In this document: positions 1 to 8,487 of the stretch, piece after piece
How positions within the stretch are numbered: position 1 is the first letter of the stretch
Layout of the letters: each line of letters opens with the position of its first letter
From: Candidatus Obscuribacterales bacterium
GTDB taxonomy: Bacteria > Cyanobacteriota > Vampirovibrionia > Obscuribacterales > Obscuribacteraceae
DNA length: 64,000 bases
Reading direction: 5' to 3'
NCBI GenBank assembly: GCA_019745415.1
Contig: JAIETF010000066.1
Coordinates: 1-64,000 of the forward strand
Position numbers and translations under genes: made by a program
The notes under the pieces: generated by a model
Told to the model about the DNA's origin: nothing
Database searches by the model: none
What the model saw: only the letters and a program-made list of their open reading frames with translations

Positions 1-15
1 TAGAGGGTCCGCCTT

Positions 16-2409
16 ATGGTAGACATAAGCACCACGGTGTTTCCTTTGATTCCCTTACGGGATGTGGTCGTCTACCCGCAAATGGTTACACCACTCTTCG
101 TTTCAAGACCACGGTCGATTGCCGCGCTTGAGCAAGCTCTTTTGCGCGACGATCGACTGGTCGTGCTTGTCGCCCAGAAAGATCCAGAGACTGAAGAACC
201 CAAAGTTGAAGACCTTTATCAGGTCGGTACTTTGGCCGAAGTAATGCAGATGTTGAAGTTGCCCGACGGCACGGTCAAGGTGCTGGTGGAAGGTTCATCG
301 AGGGTGAATGTTCGCGAATTCTCTGAAGTACCCGAACACTTCACCGCATCGGTAACCAGCATTACTGAAGCCGTCACCGACGACGAGACGACTCGCACCT
401 TAATCAAGATAACTGTCGATAAATTTGAGCAGTACGTCAAATCGACAAAGAAAATCAATCCCGAAAGCTTATTGGCTGTTTCAGGCATAGGTCAGCCCGG
501 TCGCCTGGCCGATATCATCGCTACTTATCTTGGTTTGTCTTTGGCTGAGCGTCAGCATTGTCTTGAAATAGTCGACTCCACTGAACGCCTCGAATATATC
601 GGTCAACTCTTGAGCCGTGAACTCGAGCTAGCCGAGCTGGAGCAGCAGATTCACGACCGGGTGCGCTTCAATCTTGAGAAGACCCAGCGCGAATATTATT
701 TGCGCGAAAAGTTGCGCATTATCCAAGAAGAGCTTTCTTCAGACGGCTCCGAACTTGGTGAAATCAACGAGTACAAACAGAAAATCAAGAAGAGCAAAAT
801 GTCTGGTATGGCTCTAGAAAAGGCCATGAAAGAACTTTCGCGTCTTGAAAAAATGATGCCGCAATCGGCTGAAGCGGCGGTCATTAGAACTTATCTCGAT
901 ACCTTGGTGGGTTTGCCTTGGGGCAAGCGTTCGAAAGAGTCTATCGATCTCAATCTTGCAGAAAAGATACTTGAGGAAGATCACTACGGTCTCGATAAAG
1001 TAAAAGAGCGCATCGTCGAATATTTAGCAGTGAAGAAGCTGGCTAAAGAACCGACCGGCACAATTCTTTGCTTGGTCGGGCCGCCTGGTGTGGGCAAAAC
1101 CAGTTTGGTTAAATCTATTGCTAAAGCAATGAACAGAGAGTTCGCTCGCATCAGCCTTGGTGGCGTCTCCGATGAGTCTGAGATTCGTGGTCACCGCCGC
1201 ACTTATATCGGCGCCATGCCCGGCCGCATTTTGCAAGCGATTAAACAAGCCGGCACCAAAAATCCAGTTATCTTGCTCGATGAAATAGAGAAGATGACCA
1301 GAAGCTATCAAGGCGATCCTATGGCTGCCATGCTAGAAGTGTTGGATCCAGATCAGAACGACAGCTTTACCGATCACTATCTAGATGCACCTTTCTCGCT
1401 TTCTGAAGTGGTCTTTGTCGCTACAGCCAATAATCTAGACTATGTGCCCAAACCTTTGTACGACCGTCTGGAAGTTATTCCAATCTCAGGTTATACAGAA
1501 GAAGAGAAACTCTCGATTGCCGAACAGCACATCATTCCAAAGACTCTGAGAAAACACGGACTCGGCTCCAAGTTTCTCAAGATTCCGGCACAGGCGGTGC
1601 GTCGCATCATTCAAGAATACACAAGGGAAGCCGGTGTGCGTTCACTTGAGAGAAATCTCGCCAGCATCTGTCGTAAAGTCGCAGCAATGATCGTCAAGGG
1701 CGAAGCCGATTCGGTTAAGCTAACACCGAATACGGTGCCAAAGTTTCTCGGTCCGCCGCGAATCATTCGTGAGAACGAAGTGAAAGGTCCGCAGGTCGGT
1801 ATTGTTACTGGTTTAGCTTGGACCGAAACAGGCGGCGAAACTCTGTCAATCGAAGTCAATATTATGCCGGGCAAGGGGAACTTGCAATTGACCGGGCAAT
1901 TGGGCGACGTTATGAAAGAATCGGCGCAGGCGGCCTTCAGCTTTATTCGCAGCCATGCCGAAGGTCTTGGCTTAGAGCCGACCTTCCAAGACAATATCGA
2001 TATTCATATTCACATCCCCGAAGGAGCGACCCCAAAAGACGGTCCTTCCGCCGGTGCCGCCATGTGTTGCGCTATGATTTCGGCTTTGACTAGACGCCCG
2101 GCGCGTGGCAATTTGGCGATGACCGGCGAGATTACTTTGCGTGGGCGTGTACTCGCCATTGGTGGCTTAAAAGAGAAGATTCTTGCGGCGGTGAGAGCTG
2201 GAATCAAGACCGTCATTTTCCCTCGCACCAACGAGAAAGATTTGCAAGATCTTCCCGATTATGTGAAGGATAAGGTGGAACTTGTGCCGGTTGCGCACTT
2301 GGACGAAGTATTCGCCATCGTTTTCAAAGGTGCATCTAAGTCTGGTAAAGCAAGTAAGTCTCGCGCTGTTTCTTCAACCAGGCGGTCTGCTCTTGGGCGC
2401 GTTAAATAG
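16..2409 (+). CDS. lon: ATP-dependent protease Lon
   Basis: Cytoplasmic AAA+ serine protease that degrades misfolded and regulatory proteins. The 797-residue length is normal for bacterial LonA. The N-terminal substrate-binding domain (about 8-205, starting [13 protein letters not shown]) is followed by a coiled-coil region, a Walker [10 protein letters not shown] at about 355-363, Walker [10 protein letters not shown] near 418, and a C-terminal protease domain. The catalytic dyad is visible as Ser about 678 in [10 protein letters not shown] and Lys about 721 in GGLKEKIL. The tail after about residue 770 is Lys/Ser/Arg-rich and variable. The ATG at 16 lies close to the window edge, so its promoter is outside. 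The following secreted-protein gene appears to begin inside the last codons of lon, suggesting co-transcription. Identification is secure. Confidence 0.98.
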   Translation: MVDISTTVFPLIPLRDVVVYPQMVTPLFVSRPRSIAALEQALLRDDRLVVLVAQKDPETEEPKVEDLYQVGTLAEVMQMLKLPDGTVKVLVEGSSRVNVREFSEVPEHFTASVTSITEAVTDDETTRTLIKITVDKFEQYVKSTKKINPESLLAVSGIGQPGRLADIIATYLGLSLAERQHCLEIVDSTERLEYIGQLLSRELELAELEQQIHDRVRFNLEKTQREYYLREKLRIIQEELSSDGSELGEINEYKQKIKKSKMSGMALEKAMKELSRLEKMMPQSAEAAVIRTYLDTLVGLPWGKRSKESIDLNLAEKILEEDHYGLDKVKERIVEYLAVKKLAKEPTGTILCLVGPPGVGKTSLVKSIAKAMNREFARISLGGVSDESEIRGHRRTYIGAMPGRILQAIKQAGTKNPVILLDEIEKMTRSYQGDPMAAMLEVLDPDQNDSFTDHYLDAPFSLSEVVFVATANNLDYVPKPLYDRLEVIPISGYTEEEKLSIAEQHIIPKTLRKHGLGSKFLKIPAQAVRRIIQEYTREAGVRSLERNLASICRKVAAMIVKGEADSVKLTPNTVPKFLGPPRIIRENEVKGPQVGIVTGLAWTETGGETLSIEVNIMPGKGNLQLTGQLGDVMKESAQAAFSFIRSHAEGLGLEPTFQDNIDIHIHIPEGATPKDGPSAGAAMCCAMISALTRRPARGNLAMTGEITLRGRVLAIGGLKEKILAAVRAGIKTVIFPRTNEKDLQDLPDYVKDKVELVPVAHLDEVFAIVFKGASKSGKASKSRAVSSTRRSALGRVK

Positions 2410-3355
2410 ACAGGCCAGCCTTCTATGCAGCAGTGCTTCTCTGCTCTTGCTAAGCTGGTTGCTCTTTCCAGCCGCCGTTGTCGCAGTTGATGCTCAGTCT
2501 TCAAATTTAAACTCAATCACAGTTATTAAGGGTGAAAATAAGAGATTAACGGGCTTGAGAGGGAAAGCTTTGCCCCCGTCTGGTAAGGCGCAGCCAAGCA
2601 ATTTAATGCTCTTGCCCGAGACGCCCAAGCTTGACCAAGAGTTGAGCAGCCGGCACTCTCAGTCTCTACCTGCTGTAACGAAGTTAAGAGCCGGGGTGAC
2701 ATTCACAAATGCCGAGATGGAGCTTCTTGAGAAAAAGAGTCCTATGGCAAATTTGTGGTTTCGTATACCAAATTCTTTGGCTGGTCGCTGGTCGTATTAT
2801 CAGGGCGAAACCACTTCCTTTTTCGATCTTAAGAGCGGCTCTCGCCAGTTTCGGCAAGGAGTTGTTCCTAGCAGTGTCATTCTCGATTGGGGTTACCAAC
2901 GAGACGAGCATGGTGATATCTGGCAGTTTGATGACTCACCAAATACAGTATCAACCAGAAATGGTGAAAATGTTACAGTCTATACCAGGCAGAGCTTGGA
3001 ACCACTTGAACAAACTGATGACAGGCTGATTTGTCGTTCTCATTTCATTTATTCTACTGTTGAGCTTTCCGAGAGCAAAATACTGAAAACTTTTCAGAGC
3101 GAGAATATAGTGAGCTATGAGTGCAAAGGTGATGATTTGGTGCGCACAACCTCTTCAAAAATCTTTGACGAAGATGGCTGTGCTATTGCAGTTACGACTG
3201 CCTATAGCCGAGCTCGCAAGATTTATCCTTTTGTGCCTGTGAACAAAAAAGGTGAGTTGAATCTGCGACGCCAATTTAGGCAATTTCTCATTGATAACGG
3301 TCTAAAAGAACTTGTACCTTTGCGCGGTCCAGACCAAGAAACTGATATCTGGTAA
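2393..3355 (+). CDS. Secreted protein of unknown function downstream of lon
   Basis: I do not recognise a family. From a TTG at 2393 the protein is 320 residues and begins with a convincing signal peptide (hydrophobic run [19 protein letters not shown], then DAQSS). The open frame extends upstream to a TTG at 2282, but that part lies antiphase inside lon and is probably not translated. GGCGG lies about 8 bases before 2393. The mature part is rich in Ser, Thr, Asp and aromatic residues, without Cys pairs or repeats, and includes segments such as [11 protein letters not shown] and [12 protein letters not shown] that could be beta-rich. The gene overlaps the lon stop by 17 bases, compatible with translational coupling. 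Export is inferred from the signal peptide only. Confidence 0.7.
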   Translation: MGALNRQASLLCSSASLLLLSWLLFPAAVVAVDAQSSNLNSITVIKGENKRLTGLRGKALPPSGKAQPSNLMLLPETPKLDQELSSRHSQSLPAVTKLRAGVTFTNAEMELLEKKSPMANLWFRIPNSLAGRWSYYQGETTSFFDLKSGSRQFRQGVVPSSVILDWGYQRDEHGDIWQFDDSPNTVSTRNGENVTVYTRQSLEPLEQTDDRLICRSHFIYSTVELSESKILKTFQSENIVSYECKGDDLVRTTSSKIFDEDGCAIAVTTAYSRARKIYPFVPVNKKGELNLRRQFRQFLIDNGLKELVPLRGPDQETDIW

Positions 3356-3395
3356 CTTCTCTTGCTAGTTTCTCTTCTGATTTTCTGGTTACAGC

Positions 3396-4742
3396 CTAGG
3401 AAGAGGCTTGATTTGCTTCTTGCTGCAGGTCTTCATCCCCGACTTCTCTCGAAAAGAGTATTTTATCGATGCGATGGCGGTCCATATCAATAATCTCGAA
3501 GCTATAGCCCTGCCAGATCCAGACATCGCCGCAAGCGGGGATGCGTTCCATATGATGAATGAGCAAGCCTGCCAGTGTATTGAAGGAATACTCGCTGGTG
3601 TCAATGTCTTCGAAGTGAAATAGTTCAAGAAATTCAGTCAGGGGCATTTGTCCATCCAGCAGCCAAGAGCCGTCTTCCCTTTCCACTACTTCCCATTTAG
3701 GCTCAGAATCTTTACAGGGCATGGTGCCTGCAATTGCCTGTAGAATATCGTCTCTTGTAACAATGCCCGAGAATGTTCCGTATTCGTCGAGAACAAAAGC
3801 AACCTGCTGAGCCTCATCTCTAAATCGAGTCAGTAGCTGCAGGGCGGTTAGATTCTCGGGCACATAGATTGGCTTTCTAGATAGAGCTGATAGATCGATG
3901 TCACCGCGCATCTTTAGTGAGGCGAGCATGATGTCTTCCAATTCCACCACCCCAACTAAGTGATCTAAATCTTTCTTGACCAGTGGCATGTGAGTATGAG
4001 GGTTTTCGCCAATGCGTTCAAGCATTTTGTCTATAGTGTCGCCAATTGCCAGATAGACGACTTCCGATCGCGGAGTCATAAGGCTGGTTACTCGTCTATC
4101 GTCAAGCTGCAGCACTCGACTGACCATGTCTTGTTCCGAAGCTTTCACTACGCCTGCTTCGGTCGCTTGTTCCACCAGCACCGTTATTTCTGCTTCGGTG
4201 ACAGGTGGTTCGGCGTTTTCTTTGATGCCTAAAACTTTGACGCAAAATTTGGTCATAAATGCTAGTGAAGCCACCAGCGGCCTTGTGAATCTTGCGATCA
4301 CCGTCATGGGTTTGGCTACGGCTGCTGCGATTCTCTCAGCATACTGCAGGGCAATTTGCTTGGGAACCAACTCTCCGAAAAGCAGTGACAACAGGGTAAT
4401 TATAGAAACAACCAAGGTCATGCCGAAGGCATGCGAATAGTCGCCGATAATCGGCAGGGGCTTTACTAACTCGGCGATTTCTCTGGCCAGTGTGTTGCCG
4501 CCGAAGGCTCCTGCGAAAATTCCAATTAAGGTTATACCAATCTGTACTGTCGCTAAAAAACTAGTTGGGTCGTTTGCTACAACCAGTGCTTGTCTTGCCC
4601 CTTGGTTGCCTTTGTCCGCCAGTTCCTGCAGCCTGGCTTTTCGTGCCGAAACTATAGACATTTCAGCCATGGCTAAAAGACCATTCAGAATAATCAAAAA
4701 CAGAACAATCAGGACTTCCTTGAGTATGCCTTCCAATAGCAT
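3396..4742 (-). CDS. CNNM/CorC-type membrane protein with CBS domains (hemolysin C family)
   Basis: Inner-membrane protein of the DUF21-CBS-CorC_HlyC architecture, a family tied to Mg2+/Co2+ transport and sometimes labelled hemolysin. Residues about 1-190 hold the DUF21 region with roughly four membrane segments (first: EVLIVLFLIILNGLLAMAEM) and conserved FLATVQIGITLIGIFAGAFGG and FGELVPKQIAL. Two CBS motifs follow at about 210-330, including the typical DDRRVTSLMTPRSEV and VVELEDIM. A CorC/HlyC domain occupies about 345-430. The 448-residue length is normal. It is convergent with the lon-linked gene and sits 7 bases after the SUKH-ankyrin gene on the same strand. The substrate cannot be read from sequence. 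Confidence 0.93.
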   Translation of the reverse strand: MLLEGILKEVLIVLFLIILNGLLAMAEMSIVSARKARLQELADKGNQGARQALVVANDPTSFLATVQIGITLIGIFAGAFGGNTLAREIAELVKPLPIIGDYSHAFGMTLVVSIITLLSLLFGELVPKQIALQYAERIAAAVAKPMTVIARFTRPLVASLAFMTKFCVKVLGIKENAEPPVTEAEITVLVEQATEAGVVKASEQDMVSRVLQLDDRRVTSLMTPRSEVVYLAIGDTIDKMLERIGENPHTHMPLVKKDLDHLVGVVELEDIMLASLKMRGDIDLSALSRKPIYVPENLTALQLLTRFRDEAQQVAFVLDEYGTFSGIVTRDDILQAIAGTMPCKDSEPKWEVVEREDGSWLLDGQMPLTEFLELFHFEDIDTSEYSFNTLAGLLIHHMERIPACGDVWIWQGYSFEIIDMDRHRIDKILFSREVGDEDLQQEANQASS

Positions 4743-4749
4743 TGGCCGC

Positions 4750-5541
4750 TTAGTTCTCCAGGCTGCTCTGGTATTGCTTTAGATGGGCGATGATGCCCTT
4801 ATGGTCGGCATTTGGGTAATTAAATTGCAGCGCATCCTCGGCGATAGAGATTGACGACTCGATTTTGGCGCCCCTGCTAGTCAGCAACTCGACCATTGGT
4901 AAATCTCCCAGACTGGCCGCATTTTCCAGCATAGTCAGGTAATTGTCATCGATGGTTTCTATGTCAAAGCCCGCATCGAGCAGGGCTTCAAGCGCATCAA
5001 TATCCCTTTCGGCAAATATGCGCGCTAATTCTTCTTCAATTTCTGCTGAGCCGCTTAGTTCTGCAGTAAAGGCTCTTTCAAATTGATTACCAAAGTCGCT
5101 TTCATTGTCTTTGAGCTGGTGGAGAAACTCTTCGAAACTACCTGCAATGTAAGAAGGCTCAGAGCCTAACTCCTTTTGCCTAGACTGACGCAGGTCTGCG
5201 AAATAAACAGACCCGAAGTCTTTGGTTGAGAGCGAAAGGCAGATGAGATTGCCGAATGAATCGCAAGCCACCGGCAGCATTTCATTGCCTAGGCGTTCTT
5301 TATGTTCGGTGAGAAACTGGCGCAGGTCGTTTTTATCGTTGAGACCGAAAATGCAAAGGCAGTCTAGATCTTCTTCGTAGTCCTCGTGTTGGAATAGGTT
5401 TGGGGCTGGAGCCGCGCCATTGAAAGAGAGCAAAAACTCTCTGAAGTCTTCCGGTAGTTTCTTGCCAAGTGTGCTTTCGAAAGACTCTAGGTCCTCCGTT
5501 GTAGCCGGTTCACTTGTATCGAAGAAGTTTGGCAGAGGCAT
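4750..5541 (-). CDS. SMI1/KNR4 (SUKH) domain protein with ankyrin repeats
   Basis: Residues about 14-150 match the SUKH fold pattern: an N-terminal helix with LESFESTLGKKLPEDFREFL followed by the turn LLSFNGAAPAPN, then PVACDSFGNLICLSL and a late FEEFLHQL helix. Residues about 165-255 resemble two to three ankyrin repeats (IDALEALLDAGFDIETID, LPMVELLTSRGAKIESS). No signal peptide or membrane segment is seen, so it is probably cytoplasmic. SUKH proteins are widespread as immunity proteins of polymorphic toxin systems, and ankyrin repeats occur in the same setting, but no toxin gene is visible nearby. It precedes the CorC-type gene by 7 bases on the same strand. Confidence 0.82.
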   Translation of the reverse strand: MPLPNFFDTSEPATTEDLESFESTLGKKLPEDFREFLLSFNGAAPAPNLFQHEDYEEDLDCLCIFGLNDKNDLRQFLTEHKERLGNEMLPVACDSFGNLICLSLSTKDFGSVYFADLRQSRQKELGSEPSYIAGSFEEFLHQLKDNESDFGNQFERAFTAELSGSAEIEEELARIFAERDIDALEALLDAGFDIETIDDNYLTMLENAASLGDLPMVELLTSRGAKIESSISIAEDALQFNYPNADHKGIIAHLKQYQSSLEN

Positions 5542-5797
5542 ATAAAGAGGTACCAGGGCAGATTAAACGAGATTTCCGAACTGGCAATATTAGCATGTGC
5601 CCACGTTTCGGGGCTTTCAGGTTCTAATCTGACTAAGAAATCTAACTGTCTGAGAACCTTAGTCGTTATCGATTAAGGATTTTTCTTTCACTTGCCAAGG
5701 CTGTTACAAACCCACAGGCACTACGTTACAGCAGAAATAGCCAAGATTAAATCAAGAGTCGTAGATTAAATGGTCAATGTGATAGATTGGCCAACTG
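5542..5797. other. Divergent intergenic region with alternative inverted repeats
   Basis: This is the largest gap (256 bases), between two divergent genes, so it must hold promoters for both. GGTTCT (5620-5625) can pair with AGAACC (5653-5658), and GACTAAG (5631-5637) can pair with CTTAGTC (5658-5664). The two pairings overlap at their right arms and are mutually exclusive. I see no ORF with a credible ribosome binding site and no tRNA. The structure is suggestive but short. Confidence 0.3.
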
Positions 5798-6628
5798 ATG
5801 AAAGCCTTCGACCTATTCAACATTCTGGCAATTGTCATTGCCTTTTTTCTTTTGCTGGTGCTTGTCTTTTTCATCTTGCAGATGCTAAGAAGCCGTCAGC
5901 AATCCTTTCCAGGTTTTGAAGAATGGATGATTCTTGGCTCGGTTCATCGCTTTCCTGAATTATTCGAGATGTTTGCTCTGGCTGAAATGTCTAAGGCTGG
6001 TGTTAACTCGTCTGAGTTGCCGGTCCGGCTTGAGACGGTTGGTCAAATAGAACTTGCCAGCGGCTACCTTGTGGTGGGAGACCCTTTCTATTTCCACGCC
6101 AATGATTTCGAGCCATTCGATGAGACCTTACCAGCAGGCAAGCATACTATTGAAGCGCTTATAGTTCGTGATAGGAACCAGGTTCCAAGCATTGCGGCTT
6201 TGCGAATCCTGTTCCCAAAATCTAGTGAAGTCGACTTTAAAAATGTCGCCCTCGATTCCTGGGAACTTAGACCAGCCTTTCCTGCCGATAGTCGGTTTCG
6301 CTGTCTTGAGCAGCGCTATTTGCCAGCTTTTGGTGTGCAGTCTGGCTATGCCGGACTAATCTCCAAAGAAGACTTGCTTGCTTATAAAGGTCGCTGTCAA
6401 GCTGACTCGCAAGCTCCTGTCGAGCTAGCCGAAGCCGTTAGCGCAGGCGGACCGCTCCATGAGAAAGTCGCTCTTTCAGGTTTGCAGAGTCCGATAATTA
6501 TGGCGAAGGCTGGCGCAGGCGTTGGTTCGTACCGCTCTTACTTTATTAGCTTGAAAGGTGAGCATCTCGGTTTTTTGGTTGATTTTGCAGTGATTGGTCA
6601 ACCAGAGCCAGTTGAGCTTGCCAGTTAA
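5798..6628 (+). CDS. Membrane-anchored DUF4241 protein
   Basis: 276 residues with one N-terminal membrane segment (about 6-29, LFNILAIVIAFFLLLVLVFF) and a C-terminal domain that I match to DUF4241. The hallmarks seen are ELASGYLVVGDPFY, followed by LPAGKHTIEALIVRD, AALRILF, a mid-domain VQSGYAGLISKEDLLAY, and the ending GSYRSYFISL...LGFLVDFAVI. DUF4241 has no established biochemical role, although members often occur near SUKH-type genes, as here with the divergent neighbour. The ATG at 5798 places the hydrophobic segment immediately at the N-terminus. The topology (domain in cytoplasm or outside) is not determined. Confidence 0.75.
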   Translation: MKAFDLFNILAIVIAFFLLLVLVFFILQMLRSRQQSFPGFEEWMILGSVHRFPELFEMFALAEMSKAGVNSSELPVRLETVGQIELASGYLVVGDPFYFHANDFEPFDETLPAGKHTIEALIVRDRNQVPSIAALRILFPKSSEVDFKNVALDSWELRPAFPADSRFRCLEQRYLPAFGVQSGYAGLISKEDLLAYKGRCQADSQAPVELAEAVSAGGPLHEKVALSGLQSPIIMAKAGAGVGSYRSYFISLKGEHLGFLVDFAVIGQPEPVELAS

Positions 6629-6742
6629 GCTTAATGGCCAGATGAAGCCCAAGATTTAATCTCATTCAGTTGGGGCTTTGCGGTTTTCCCCAAGTGACTC
6701 CAGCAACTTCTGTCACTTATATTGGACCGATACTTGGTCCCT

Positions 6743-6782
6743 TAACCCCTCAACCCCTTAACCCCTCAACCCCTCAACCCTT
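6743..6782 (+). repeat. Five tandem 8-bp (T/C)AACCCCT units in a leader
   Basis: Units begin at 6743, 6751, 6759, 6767 and 6775 and alternate TAACCCCT and CAACCCCT, the last ending CTT. They lie 25-65 bases before the start codon at 6808. Several contain CCTC, which is complementary to the GAGG core of the downstream ribosome binding site. They look telomere-like but are internal to the chromosome and upstream of a gene. Confidence 0.85.
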
Positions 6783-6788
6783 TTGTTC

Positions 6789-6807
6789 AACCTCTAGGAG
6801 GTTTTTT
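6789..6807 (+). promoter_or_regulatory. Ribosome binding site enclosed in a hairpin
   Basis: AACCTC (6789-6794) and GAGGTT (6798-6803) are perfect inverted arms separated by TAG. The AGGAGG ribosome binding site (6796-6801) is therefore mostly inside the stem, and a run of six T follows directly before the ATG at 6808. The element could hide the ribosome binding site or act as a weak terminator. This site decides the start of the downstream gene in favour of 6808 over the longer open frame that begins at 6670. Confidence 0.6.
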
Positions 6808-8358
6808 ATGGCATTTGACGAGTCCGGTAAGCCAAAAGCACCGGAGAAATTAGAAGGTCAAGATAGAGTAGAAGATCCAGCAAAGGCTGCGGCGGAGAGA
6901 GGTCTCGCTGAGACTAGAAATGAGAAGGTGCCTGAGGTAAAGGCTGCTGACCCTGCAGCTAGTGGTTTCCCGTCCGCGGACCAAATCTTTGACGGGCAAA
7001 GAAATGGAGAGGGAACTGTAGACAAGGCGTCGCCAAAGCCTGCCGACGCTGGCGCTAAGCCTGCCGACGCCGGAGCCAAACCTGCCGACGCCGGAGCCAA
7101 GCCTGCCGACGCCGGAGATAAGCCTGCCGACGCTGGAGCCAAGCCTGCCGACGCCGGAGATAAGCCTGCTGATGCTGGAGCCAAACCTGCCGACGCCGGA
7201 GATAAGCCTGCCGACGCTGGAGCCAAACCTGCAGAAGTCGATAAAGATCCTGAACTAAACGCCGAACAGAAGAAAGCTCTGGAAGAGCACATGGCTAAGT
7301 TTAAGCAAGATTTGGATGCCAAAAACTTTGAAGTGGATGGCATTATGAAGGGTAAGGGACCCTATCACTCTCTAGAAAAGATGGTCGCCGAAGGCAAGAT
7401 TCAGATGAGTCACGATGACATTCTGAAGGAGTCGCGCCGTATTGTTAAACGCGACCTGCCTATCAAAGATGAAAAGCACCCTGAAGGACGTATGTGGTAC
7501 TACCAGGGTGAAAAGCCGAAGTTCTGGTCCGAACAAGAAGTAAGTAAGAAAGTTGAGGACGAGCGCGCTTCCTTCAAGCAAGGTTTGATAAAGGCTGAGG
7601 AAGAGCGCAAGGCCCAGGAAGCTAAGGCTGCTGAAGAAGCTCGTGCCAAGGAGGAGGCGGCTAAACGTCAAGCCGAAGCTCTGGCTTTGGCGGTTGACAG
7701 CCATGTCCCGAAAGTCGAACTTATAGATGGTGCCCAGAAGGCGGCTGGTATGACCGGTGATCCGCAGGCACTGCGCGACAAGATGAAAGATATTGTCACC
7801 AAAGGTGTAGCTGGTGGGCAGTTGGATCAATCCGAACTGGAGAAGCCGATGCCTAAATTGGCGGCTGTTTATCTCGCGACCGGTGCACTCACCGAAGACG
7901 AGCTGAACAAAGGGCTCGATGAGATGCAGAAGCGGGCTAAAGAAACTGCCGAAGGGCAGACTCCACCCGACCTGAGGCAGGTGCTCAAAGATATTCACAA
8001 AGATTCGCCTGAAAAGTTAGCCAGCTTGGAGCAGTCGAACAAGTTCTACGATAATCTCAAGCAAGAAGCCGAAAAGCAGCGCGCTGCAGACGAGGCAGCC
8101 AAGCAAGCCGAGGCAGCCAAGCAAGCCGAGGCAGCCAAGCAAGCTGAAGCAGCCAAGCAAGCTGAAGCAGCCAAGCAAGCTGAGGCAGCCAAGCAAGCTG
8201 AAGCAGCCAAGCAAGCCGAGGCAGCCAAGCAAGCTGAAGCAGCCAAGCAAGCTGAGGCAGCCAAGCGCGCTGAAGCGGCTAAGCGTGGTGGGCAGCCTGA
8301 TCCCACCTCCGTGCCGGACGACCAAAGAATCGTGCAAGAGCCTAGAAGACCAATCTAG
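6808..8358 (+). CDS. Repeat-rich hydrophilic protein (KPADAGA and AAKQAE repeats)
   Basis: 516 residues from the ATG at 6808, which has AGGAGG seven bases upstream. There is no signal peptide or membrane segment. Residues about 77-139 are nine tandem KPADAG(A/D) units, expected to be extended or disordered. A central mixed-charge region (about 155-290) contains GKGPYHSLEKMVAEGKI and EGRMWYYQGEKPKFW. A charged coiled-coil region follows, then DQSELEKPMPKLAAVYLATG. Residues about 430-495 are ten AAK(Q/R)AE units, a TolA-like helical repeat. The family is not recognised. A rod or linker/scaffold role is a guess based only on composition. A strong terminator follows directly. Repeat number probably varies between strains because both arrays are in-frame tandem DNA repeats. 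Confidence 0.85.
   Translation: MAFDESGKPKAPEKLEGQDRVEDPAKAAAERGLAETRNEKVPEVKAADPAASGFPSADQIFDGQRNGEGTVDKASPKPADAGAKPADAGAKPADAGAKPADAGDKPADAGAKPADAGDKPADAGAKPADAGDKPADAGAKPAEVDKDPELNAEQKKALEEHMAKFKQDLDAKNFEVDGIMKGKGPYHSLEKMVAEGKIQMSHDDILKESRRIVKRDLPIKDEKHPEGRMWYYQGEKPKFWSEQEVSKKVEDERASFKQGLIKAEEERKAQEAKAAEEARAKEEAAKRQAEALALAVDSHVPKVELIDGAQKAAGMTGDPQALRDKMKDIVTKGVAGGQLDQSELEKPMPKLAAVYLATGALTEDELNKGLDEMQKRAKETAEGQTPPDLRQVLKDIHKDSPEKLASLEQSNKFYDNLKQEAEKQRAADEAAKQAEAAKQAEAAKQAEAAKQAEAAKQAEAAKQAEAAKQAEAAKQAEAAKQAEAAKRAEAAKRGGQPDPTSVPDDQRIVQEPRRPI
7036..7224 (+). repeat. Nine tandem 21-bp repeats encoding KPADAGA/D
   Basis: Units start at 7036 and recur every 21 bases to 7224. Amino-acid changes are limited to the last residue (Ala or Asp, alternating regularly in the second half), while third positions vary (GAC/GAT, GCC/GCT/GGA), so some copies have diverged. 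Confidence 0.95.
8095..8274 (+). repeat. Ten tandem 18-bp repeats encoding AAKQAE
   Basis: Units start at 8095 and repeat every 18 bases. Nine encode AAKQAE and the tenth, at 8257, encodes AAKRAE, with a partial AAKR after it. Synonymous differences (GCCGAG, GCTGAA, GCTGAG) form a patchy higher-order pattern that suggests duplication of multi-unit blocks. Confidence 0.95.
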
Positions 8359-8413
8359 TCTAATTGCCAGTCTAGACTAATTGCTTAATTGGGCAGGAAC
8401 TTTTATATTGGTT

Positions 8414-8449
8414 TGAGAGGGTGCACCATATTTGGTGCACCCTCTTTTG
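8414..8449 (+). terminator. Strong intrinsic terminator
   Basis: A perfect stem of about 13 base pairs (arm AGAGGGTGCACCA and its complement) with a four-base loop, ending in CTCTTTTG. It lies 55 bases after the stop of the repeat-rich protein gene and before the next gene on the same strand. Confidence 0.9.
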
Positions 8450-8487
8450 TTCACACTTTGTTCAGATGAACCTGCTAGTATTTCGAA

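Noticed and set aside
1024..1994. Minus-strand ORFs opposite lon
   Set aside because: Shadows; lon is unmistakable across the same bases.
3990..4782. Several plus-strand ORFs antisense to the CorC-type gene
   Set aside because: No ribosome binding sites and no family resemblance, while the minus-strand protein has strong domain matches.
6743..6782. Telomere-like array or replication terminus
   Set aside because: Only five short units within a gene leader; no chromosome end or origin features nearby.
6670..6807. N-terminal extension of the repeat-rich protein to 6670
   Set aside because: The extension translates the CCCCT repeat leader, and AGGAGG is placed for the ATG at 6808.
6858..7343. 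Minus-strand ORF with Ala-Gly-Leu-Ser-Pro repeats
   Set aside because: Complement of the KPADAGA array; a composition artefact.
7036..8274. CRISPR array
   Set aside because: The repeats are contiguous and coding with no spacers; no cas genes are present.
8017..8337. Minus-strand ORFs rich in Leu-Gly-Cys or Ala-Ser-Ala-Cys opposite the AAKQAE array
   Set aside because: They are only the complement of the 18-bp coding repeat and have no ribosome binding site; the plus-strand gene has an excellent one.
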